Source of the DNA: Anaerolineae bacterium
GTDB taxonomy: Bacteria > Chloroflexota > Anaerolineae > DRVO01
Assembly (NCBI GenBank): GCA_012719195.1
Contig: JAAYAV010000411.1
Location: 1-6,331 of the forward strand
Direction of reading: 5' to 3'
DNA: 6,331 bases
Shown here: positions 1-5,490 of the stretch, piece by piece
Layout of the letters: the number at the start of each line of letters is the position of its first letter
Numbering within the stretch: position 1 is the stretch's first letter
Notes under the pieces: model-generated
The model's input: only the letters and a program-made list of their open reading frames with translations
Database searches by the model: none
Told to the model about the DNA's origin: nothing
Translations under genes and position numbers: made by a program

Positions 1-4
1 CGAG

Positions 5-1654
5 GTGCGTGCCCGGCAGGAGGAGATCAACCAACTCAACAAGGCGCTGCGCGTCTCCAACGGCCTCCTGAAGCGGAGCCTGGCGGAGTTGGCGCTGGCA
101 ACGCGCGAGGCGGAAGAAGCCCGCCACCTCAAGGAGCAGTTCGCCACTACCGTGAGCCACGAGTTGCGGACCCCGCTGAACATAATATTGGGGTTCGTGG
201 ACGTTATGCAGCAGTACCCCGAGATCTACGGCGACATCAACTGGACACCTCTGTTGCGTCGCGATCTGGGCGAGATTCAGCGCGGCGCCCGGTACCTGTC
301 GTCCCTGGTGGACGACATCCTCGACTTGGCGCGGATACAGGCGCTGCGCATGCCTATCCATCGTGAGCCCACCGATATGGGGGTGCTGGTGGATGAGGTG
401 GTGAGCCTTGCCGGACGGCTGCTGTTGCAGAAGGAGGAGGTGCGCCTGTGGGCTGAGGTGCCGGACGGCCTGCCCCAGATGTACGTAGACCAGACGCGCA
501 TCCGCCAGGTGCTGCTCAATCTCCTCGCCAACGCCTGTCGATTCACCTCCGCCGGCGAGATCAAGGTCGGAGTGCGGCTGGAGGCGACGAACCTCCTGGT
601 GACAGTCTCGGACACCGGCTTAGGAATAGCGTCAGAGCAACTGGAGTCCATCTTCGAGGAGTTCCGGCAAGAGGACGATCGCGAGCTGGCGGAGCAGCAG
701 GCGGCCGGTAAGGGACTGGGCCTAGCCATCGCCCGGCGGTTTGTGCAGATGCACGGTGGCGCTATCTGGGCGGACAGCGTGGTGGGCGAAGGCAGCGCGT
801 TCCATTTCACCTTGCCACTGCAGGAGAAGCGAGTAATAAGCCTGGCGGCGCCCTCGGCGAGAGGGTTGCCGGCAGGGGAGTACGAGCCAGCAGTAGTACT
901 AGTCGGGGACGGTCCGGGCCAGGTGTTCCTGGAGCGTCACCTAGAAGGATTCCGCGTTCTGGCGGCGCCTGACCTGCTTTCGGCGCGCGGGCTAGCAAGG
1001 GAGGAGAATCCGCGGGCGATCATCATCAACACGCCGCCGCCCGATGAGGGAGCCACGGTAGCGGCTATGCCGCCCATCTTGGCCGAACCTGTGCCCGTGG
1101 TACAGTGTTCTCTTCCCGCCCTAACGCTGGAGCGTCAGCTGTTTGACGACTGGCTAGTCAAGCCCATCACGTCCGAGCGATTGCTCGCTTCGCTATCCCT
1201 CTTCCCGGACGCCCGGCGGGTGTTTCTGGTGGATGACGACCGGGCTTTCGTGCGGCTGGTGCGGCGCATATTGGAGGCGCAGGGCGATCGCTATAGCACC
1301 GCCTGGGCGCACCGGGGCGATGAGGCGCTGGAGGCGCTCAAGCGGGACGGCGCCGACGTGGTCCTCCTGGATATCGCCCTGCCCGGTCTGGATGGCCGCG
1401 GGGTGGCCCGCGCCCTGCGTGAGGCGCGCCCCAACCGCCCACCGGCCATCGTCGCGGTGACGGCGGTTCAGCCGGGCCTGGAGGGACCCTCGGGCAGCCC
1501 GCACTCCTTTGCGGTGACCTCGAGCGCCGGTTTTCGTGAGGAGGACACCCTGGCCCTCCTGCGGGCCTGTCTGGCTCAGCTCAGGCCGGTGAGTTTCGGC
1601 GGACAGCCCGACCAAGGGCCTGCAGAAGAGCCGACCTCGACACCGGCTTCGTGA
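5..1654 (+). CDS. Hybrid sensor histidine kinase with two C-terminal receiver domains (5'-partial)
   Basis: Probable autophosphorylating sensor kinase of a two-component system. The reading frame is open to the left edge, so the GTG at 5 is only the first usable codon and the sensor part probably lies upstream. Numbering from that GTG: a charged coiled-coil-like helix (about 1-47) leads into a HisKA H-box, SHELRTPLN, with phospho-acceptor His52. The ATPase domain follows, with N-box Asn176 in NLLANACRFT, G1 DTGLGI (203-208), F-box FEEF (217-220) and G2 GKGLGLA (235-241). All catalytic motifs look intact. Next come two receiver-like domains. The first (about 295-400) keeps Lys386-Pro387 but has Asn342 where the phospho-acceptor Asp belongs. 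The second (about 405-525) keeps the acidic cluster Asp410-412 and acceptor Asp456 but has Ser-Ser (506-507) where the conserved Lys is expected. No membrane segment is visible. The last 24 or so residues are a Pro/Ser-rich tail overlapping the convergent regulator gene. Kinase assignment is sure; the signal and partner are unknown. Confidence 0.93.
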   Translation: MRARQEEINQLNKALRVSNGLLKRSLAELALATREAEEARHLKEQFATTVSHELRTPLNIILGFVDVMQQYPEIYGDINWTPLLRRDLGEIQRGARYLSSLVDDILDLARIQALRMPIHREPTDMGVLVDEVVSLAGRLLLQKEEVRLWAEVPDGLPQMYVDQTRIRQVLLNLLANACRFTSAGEIKVGVRLEATNLLVTVSDTGLGIASEQLESIFEEFRQEDDRELAEQQAAGKGLGLAIARRFVQMHGGAIWADSVVGEGSAFHFTLPLQEKRVISLAAPSARGLPAGEYEPAVVLVGDGPGQVFLERHLEGFRVLAAPDLLSARGLAREENPRAIIINTPPPDEGATVAAMPPILAEPVPVVQCSLPALTLERQLFDDWLVKPITSERLLASLSLFPDARRVFLVDDDRAFVRLVRRILEAQGDRYSTAWAHRGDEALEALKRDGADVVLLDIALPGLDGRGVARALREARPNRPPAIVAVTAVQPGLEGPSGSPHSFAVTSSAGFREEDTLALLRACLAQLRPVSFGGQPDQGPAEEPTSTPAS

Positions 1655-2756
1655 GGTAGTCGGTTGCGCCCAGGGCTCGGCCCAGGGCCGGGTCGTCGAC
1701 TACGGAGCAGATGATCACCGGCAGGTCGCGCGTACGTTCGTCAGTCCGGAGCGCCTGCAGAACCCGCCAGCCGTCGGTCTCGGGCATCATGATGTCCAAC
1801 AGAACCGCCTCGACGCCTTGGGCCACGGCCACCTCGCTCGTCAGTCTCGGATCGGTTGCCAACACCGGCAGCCAGTCGCTGTTCGCCAGGTACCGCTGGT
1901 AGAGGGCGAAGGCAGCCGGGTTGTCCTCGACGACCAGCACTCGCTGGTCTGCACAGCGCGGGAAGACCAGGCACAGCCGACTCCGGTGGCCGTCTCCCAC
2001 GGTGTGGTAGCGCACCCCCTGCGTCTCCGCGACGCTGAGGGCCGCCTGCAAGAGACCGGGGCTCGGCTGCGCCCCCATTTCCTCGGCTGGCAGACAGAGT
2101 TGGATCTCGCCCTCCTGGACCGATAGGTCGGCCTCTATGTGGGAAGCGCCGCTCTGTACGAGCGCGCTCATGAGCTGAGTGATGATCTCGCCGAGTACAC
2201 CCGGGCTGGCGCTGGTGATGCACGGTTCGGCCGGCTGACGGAGGCTGGTGCGGACTCTTCGGGCCATCGCAAGTGGTGCGACGGTGGATAGTGCATCCGC
2301 CACAACATGGGCGAGATCGACGCGCTCAGTTGAGCCGCTCAGGGCGCTCATCTCGTCCGCCAGCGCGCCGGCGGGCGGTGGCTGCTCCGACGGGCTAGGT
2401 GAGCGGGCGAGTGCCTCGCAGAGCCGCTCCTCGCCCCAGCGGAGGTCGCGGTAGACCTGTCGGGGGCTGAGGCCCAACTCCTCCGCGATCTCGTCGATGG
2501 CTAGGCCTTCGACGTAGCGCAACGTCAGGCATTGCTGGGCCCGGTACTCGGACGCCGAGGGGGCGACCCGCCCCCCAGGCCGGAGTGCCTCGACGGCGTC
2601 CAGCAGTAGGCGCCGGAGGGTGATGCCGGGTTCCTGGGCATGACGAACGAGGCGGTCGGCGAGAGCACACCGGGAAAGGTCGGCCGGCCGGTACAGGCAG
2701 AGAAGTGCCCGACGCATGTCCTCTAGGGGGATTGCGGGTTGGGTGGAGTCGTTCAC
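1581..2756 (-). CDS. DNA-binding response regulator: sigma-region-4-like HTH, degenerate ATPase-like domain, C-terminal receiver
   Basis: Probable transcription regulator of 391 aa from the GTG at 2756. That start has AGGG 7 nt upstream and a promoter placed to transcribe it. GTG at 2807 (408 aa) or ATG at 2789 are possible in frame, but the first lies inside the promoter and the second at its -10 edge. Residues about 73-118 resemble sigma-70 region 4: LRYVEGLAIDEIAEELGLS, then the likely recognition helix SPRQVYRDLRWGEERL. A Pro/Ser linker follows. Residues about 147-267 (from VDLAHVVADALSTVAPLA) look like a HATPase fold whose N-box lacks Asn (ITQLMSALVQSG) and which has no clear G1 or G2 box, so ATP binding is doubtful. 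Residues about 271-385 are a canonical receiver: Glu277-Asp278, acceptor Asp321 in LLDIMMPETDG, Ser351, and Lys370-Pro371. The gene is convergent with the hybrid kinase and divergent from the sugar importer, so a role in importer control is plausible but inferred. This N-terminal-HTH layout resembles a family I recall from Chloroflexota. Confidence 0.85.
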   Translation of the reverse strand: MNDSTQPAIPLEDMRRALLCLYRPADLSRCALADRLVRHAQEPGITLRRLLLDAVEALRPGGRVAPSASEYRAQQCLTLRYVEGLAIDEIAEELGLSPRQVYRDLRWGEERLCEALARSPSPSEQPPPAGALADEMSALSGSTERVDLAHVVADALSTVAPLAMARRVRTSLRQPAEPCITSASPGVLGEIITQLMSALVQSGASHIEADLSVQEGEIQLCLPAEEMGAQPSPGLLQAALSVAETQGVRYHTVGDGHRSRLCLVFPRCADQRVLVVEDNPAAFALYQRYLANSDWLPVLATDPRLTSEVAVAQGVEAVLLDIMMPETDGWRVLQALRTDERTRDLPVIICSVVDDPALGRALGATDYLTKPVSRSALLQALGRAVRRNSPA

Positions 2757-2763
2757 GGTTGGA

Positions 2764-2767
2764 CCCT
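2764..2767 (-). promoter_or_regulatory. Ribosome binding site favouring the GTG start at 2756
   Basis: AGGG on the - strand, 7 nt before the GTG at 2756-2754. The candidate codons further upstream (GTG at 2807, ATG at 2789) have no comparable purine-rich sequence at a suitable distance. The match is short, so it supports the choice mainly together with the promoter position. Confidence 0.5.
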
Positions 2768-2789
2768 GTGCAGTGCGGCGGATGGGCAT

Positions 2790-2818
2790 ATTGTCAGGTT
2801 CTGTCACGGGGTTGTCAA
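2790..2818 (-). promoter_or_regulatory. Sigma-70-type promoter of the regulator gene
   Basis: On the - strand a perfect -35 hexamer TTGACA (2818-2813) is separated by 17 nt from GACAAT (2795-2790), which matches TATAAT at 4 of 6 positions. A start site about 7 nt further on, near 2783, would give a leader of roughly 27 nt before the GTG at 2756. The hexamers and spacing are read directly; promoter activity is inferred. If it is real, the upstream in-frame GTG at 2807 lies within the promoter and is not transcribed. Confidence 0.6.
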
Positions 2819-2845
2819 GCGGGGGTGTCTGAGGGTGGGTAGACT

Positions 2846-2873
2846 CTGTGATGTGAGCGAGCGACGTTCACAG
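2846..2873. promoter_or_regulatory. Candidate operator: inverted repeat in the divergent intergenic region
   Basis: CTGTGA (2846-2851) and TCACAG (2868-2873) are perfect inverted copies 16 nt apart. An overlapping inner pair, TGTGAGC (2852-2858) and GTTCACA (2866-2872), matches at 6 of 7 positions with a 7-nt spacer. The site is about 30 bp upstream of the regulator's -35 hexamer and about 70 bp before the binding-protein start codon, so it could serve either side. The half-sites resemble the CRP half-site TGTGA, but the spacing is not the 6 nt of a CRP site. Short repeats like this can arise by chance. Confidence 0.3.
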
Positions 2874-2932
2874 CTCTGTTGGTGTGCTGTCGGACGGTCA
2901 TGAGAGGGATGGACGACCTCGCTATCTGCTAC

Positions 2933-2939
2933 GGGAGGA
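2933..2939 (+). promoter_or_regulatory. Ribosome binding site of the solute-binding protein gene
   Basis: GGGAGGA ends 4 nt before the ATG at 2944 (its GGAG core ends 6 nt before it). This fixes the start at 2944 rather than at an in-frame ATG at 2884, and the protein then begins directly with a normal export leader. Confidence 0.8.
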
Positions 2940-2943
2940 CAGA

Positions 2944-4296
2944 ATGGCAAAGCGGATGGACAGACGGTACTTCCTGCGGTTGGCAGCTGTTGCCGGGGGT
3001 GCCAGCGCCTTGGCAGCCTGTGCCCCCGCCACCCAGCCGGCCGCCGGTACGGGGGTGCAGGAGACAGTAGTAACGGCACCGGAGGGAGCCGAGAAGGCGC
3101 CGGTTACCCTAATGCACTGGCAGCACCATGCCGCCAGCTATGTGCAGGCAGTGGAGTCGTTCAAGGCCCGCTTCGAGGATGAGAACGAGCATGTGACCAT
3201 CGACTTCCAGTCGATCCCGTGGGCAGAGTACTGGGGCAAGTTGGCCTCGGGCATTGCCGCCGGCAAGGGCTCGGCGCCCGATGTCTTCATGATCCCCATG
3301 GGGCTGATTGACGAGTACGTCTCGGGTGGAAGCCTGATCTCAGTCGATGAGAACATCGTAACTACCTCGCAGATCGAGCAGGACTACTGGGACTGGACCG
3401 TCACCCGCGGAAAGAAGGACGGTCTGTACTATGGTCTGCCCCTCAACGTCCAGACCCTGCTGATCTTCCGCAACAACGCCCTGTTTGAGGAAGCCGGCCT
3501 CGATCCGGCCGAGCCTTTCCTTGATCACGCCGACTTCTATGACAAGGCGCTTCAGCTCACCAAGAAGTCAGGTGGTGAGACGGATCAGATCGGTGTGAAC
3601 ACCAACTACTACTCCGCCTGGTTGACCACCCTGTTCCAGCAGTTCCTGCAGCGAGAGCAGAACGGAATGGAGTGGATTGACCCCGCCACCAACCAAGTTG
3701 TCTGGCAAGACTATCCTGAGATCATGCAGGTGTTCGAGTGGTTCTGCCAGCTCTCTGCTGAGGCTGATGACAGCGCCTTCATGACCGGCCAGAACCGGTT
3801 CACTTTGGGCAGGGCGGGCATGGAGATCGGCCACCCGGTGAATCGGGGCACGCTCCGAGTTACCGCGCCCGATCTGCAGTACACCATCACGCCGTTCCCG
3901 TCTCGGTCGGCTGGTCAGGACCCGTATACAGCCGGCTCGCACTGGATGTGGGTGGTAGGCAACTGGGCGCCCGACTACAACGTGGCCTGGGAGTGGGTGT
4001 ACTACTGCACCAACAAGCCGGCGCAGGTAACCTGGGTCGACGTGGCCGGCGACCTGCCCAGCCACAAGGGTCTGAACGACGAGCCGCGCTTCCGGCAGAA
4101 CGACAACGACAACGTCGTCATGGACTCAATCAAGTATGCTACTCCTTGGGAGTGGGTCGGCTGGGCCGAGTGGGTGAAGGAGTTCGGTGACGCTCGCGAC
4201 CGTGTGGTTATCGGTGGCGAGACGACTCAGCAGTCTTTCGAGACCCTCATCATCAACATCAATGAGGTGATCAAGACCCACACGCTGGCCAGCTAG
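2944..4296 (+). CDS. Carbohydrate ABC transporter solute-binding lipoprotein (family 1, MalE/UgpB-like)
   Basis: Extracytoplasmic receptor that should capture a sugar or related solute and deliver it to the permease pair encoded next; 450 aa, normal for the family. The leader carries a twin-arginine-type motif, DRRYFLR (6-12), a hydrophobic Ala/Gly/Leu stretch, and a lipobox LAAC with Cys26, so it looks like a Tat-exported lipoprotein. A Pro/Ala/Gly/Thr linker follows. The mature part starts with the family-typical strand VTLMHWQ and later shows GKGSAPDVFMIP, GLYYGLPLNVQTLLIFRNNALFEEAGLDP (discontinuous core positions G-LPLN and N-LFEEAGLDP), and a late AGSHWMWVV segment. I count 19 tryptophans, a high share (about 4%), which fits aromatic stacking against a carbohydrate ring; the exact substrate cannot be read from sequence. 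It is first in the importer operon and is followed by a strong hairpin. The regulator gene is divergent on the left. Confidence 0.92.
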   Translation: MAKRMDRRYFLRLAAVAGGASALAACAPATQPAAGTGVQETVVTAPEGAEKAPVTLMHWQHHAASYVQAVESFKARFEDENEHVTIDFQSIPWAEYWGKLASGIAAGKGSAPDVFMIPMGLIDEYVSGGSLISVDENIVTTSQIEQDYWDWTVTRGKKDGLYYGLPLNVQTLLIFRNNALFEEAGLDPAEPFLDHADFYDKALQLTKKSGGETDQIGVNTNYYSAWLTTLFQQFLQREQNGMEWIDPATNQVVWQDYPEIMQVFEWFCQLSAEADDSAFMTGQNRFTLGRAGMEIGHPVNRGTLRVTAPDLQYTITPFPSRSAGQDPYTAGSHWMWVVGNWAPDYNVAWEWVYYCTNKPAQVTWVDVAGDLPSHKGLNDEPRFRQNDNDNVVMDSIKYATPWEWVGWAEWVKEFGDARDRVVIGGETTQQSFETLIININEVIKTHTLAS

Positions 4297-4305
4297 TCCG
4301 CAGAG

Positions 4306-4338
4306 GTAGTAGGGCCCCGGCCGCCGGGGCCCTACTAC
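4306..4338 (+). promoter_or_regulatory. Perfect 15-bp hairpin after the binding-protein gene
   Basis: GTAGTAGGGCCCCGG (4306-4320) and CCGGGGCCCTACTAC (4324-4338) pair perfectly around a CCG loop, starting 9 nt after the stop codon. No T-run follows (next bases GCCAGCCG), so it is not a standard intrinsic terminator. Likely roles are protecting the binding-protein mRNA 3' end or partial termination, giving more binding protein than permease. Both roles are known for hairpins between binding-protein and permease genes in sugar importer operons (malE-malF in Escherichia coli). Confidence 0.8.
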
Positions 4339-4498
4339 GCCAGCCGACGACCGCACTCTCTGAGCGTGCTTTGTATGCAGTAGGCAGGCTCGTCCCCAAG
4401 GCGGCCTACATCGCGCAGGCCTTTGCTCCAGGCGCCTCAACGCATGCCGGTTCGTGCCTACTCGTCTCAGACCCCTACAGCTAAGGGAGATTGACTCC

Positions 4499-5440
4499 AT
4501 GTCTTCGCAGGCCACCGGATCGGAGGTTCGCAAGCAGCGCTGGAGCCGTCAGCGCCGAAGGGAGACGGCCTGGGCCTATGCGTTCCTGACGCCCGCCTTC
4601 TTCTTCCTTGTGGTGCTTCTTCTCTTTCCCATCATCTTCGCGTTCTGGATCAGCCTGCACGACTGGAGCCTCATACCGCGGCCGACTCCGTTCATTGGGC
4701 TGGAGAACTACAGCACTGCTCTGAGCGACGCTCTGACGATCAAGAGCATCAAGAACACCTTCATCTATACCATCGGCGCCGTGCCCATCAGCTTGGCCCT
4801 GTCCCTTCTCTTGGCTATCGTGATGAACCAGGACGGACTGCCACTGCGCACGCTCTTCCGCACCACCTACTTCATCCCCGTGATCACATCCTGGGTGGCC
4901 GTCTCGTTCGTCTGGATTTGGATGCTAGAGCCAAGGTATGGGCTGGTGAACGCCTTCCTGAGGCTAATAGGCATCACCGGCATCCGCTGGCTAGCTTCAC
5001 CTCAGTGGGCTCTGCCGGCCATCATGCTGGTGTCCATCTGGAAGGGCCTGGGCTACAACATGGTGTTGTTCCTGGCGGGGCTGCAGACGATACCGCGGGA
5101 GCTGATGGAGGCAGCCCGGATCGATGGGGCCAATCGCTGGCAGTCCTTCCTCAACATCACCTTTCCCCTCCTGAACCCGACCATCGTGTTCCTCACGGTG
5201 ACTGCGGTCATCGGGTCGTTGCAGGTGTTCACGCCAGCAGTGATCATGACCACGGTGCAGGGAGAGGCCGGCGGGCCGATCAACTCGACGCGAGTCATGG
5301 TGTACCACATCTACTCCATGGCCTTTCGCTCCAACCGACTGGGATATGGTGCCGCCCTAGCGTTTATTCTGTTCGTGATCATCCTGGTAATCACGATCAT
5401 CCAGTTGCGCCTTACTCAACGCGAGTTTGAGTATGCCTAA
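4499..5440 (+). CDS. Sugar ABC transporter permease, MalF/UgpA type
   Basis: First membrane subunit of the importer, 313 aa. ATG at 4499 is chosen because GGGAG (4485-4489) lies 9 nt upstream; an in-frame ATG at 4454 lacks such a site and would add a non-conserved leader. A basic cytoplasmic N-terminus (RKQRWSRQRRR) precedes about six membrane helices, near residues 29-53, 85-109, 124-143, 172-193, 228-252 and 284-302. The cytoplasmic EAA loop, which docks on the ATPase subunit, is clear: ELMEAARIDGANRWQSF, with Glu204-Ala-Ala and Gly210, then the family-typical ITFPLLNP. It has the short MalF-like form without the large periplasmic P2 domain of E. coli MalF, as in most such permeases outside enterobacteria. 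It lies 202 bp after the binding-protein gene and 50 bp before the second permease gene. Substrate is not readable from this gene. Confidence 0.95.
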   Translation: MSSQATGSEVRKQRWSRQRRRETAWAYAFLTPAFFFLVVLLLFPIIFAFWISLHDWSLIPRPTPFIGLENYSTALSDALTIKSIKNTFIYTIGAVPISLALSLLLAIVMNQDGLPLRTLFRTTYFIPVITSWVAVSFVWIWMLEPRYGLVNAFLRLIGITGIRWLASPQWALPAIMLVSIWKGLGYNMVLFLAGLQTIPRELMEAARIDGANRWQSFLNITFPLLNPTIVFLTVTAVIGSLQVFTPAVIMTTVQGEAGGPINSTRVMVYHIYSMAFRSNRLGYGAALAFILFVIILVITIIQLRLTQREFEYA

Positions 5441-5490
5441 CACTGCTGCTCTCGTTCTGTCGACACATACGCCTATGAGGAATAAGCGCT

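Noticed and set aside
277..810. 177-codon open frame on the - strand inside the kinase gene
   Set aside because: It lies opposite the fully motif-bearing kinase domains, its protein is Ser/Arg-rich and shows no domain, and long antisense frames are expected in GC-rich genes.
1668..1688. Two copies of GCCCAGGGC close together
   Set aside because: They fall in the regulator's coding sequence at a repeated Leu-Gly-Arg-Ala / Ala-Leu-Gly-Ala segment and are explained by codon use; no T-run makes a terminator unlikely.
2812..2845. Possible + strand promoter (TTGTCA and TAGACT) for the importer operon
   Set aside because: The spacing is 22 nt, far from 17, and the -10 match is weak; TTGTCA overlaps the complement of the regulator's -35 hexamer, which accounts for it.
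3568..4065. 165-codon open frame on the - strand inside the binding-protein gene
   Set aside because: Antisense shadow of a clear family member; Arg/Gly/Val-rich translation with no recognisable fold or ribosome binding site.
4380..4409. GTAGGC and GCCTAC inverted repeat in the gap before the first permease
   Set aside because: Only 6 bp with an 18-nt loop; too weak to call a hairpin or operator without conservation data.
4918..5430. 170-codon + strand frame inside the first permease gene
   Set aside because: Out-of-frame shadow: the overlapping frame has the permease helices and EAA loop, while this one gives a hydrophilic His/Gly/Asp-rich sequence.
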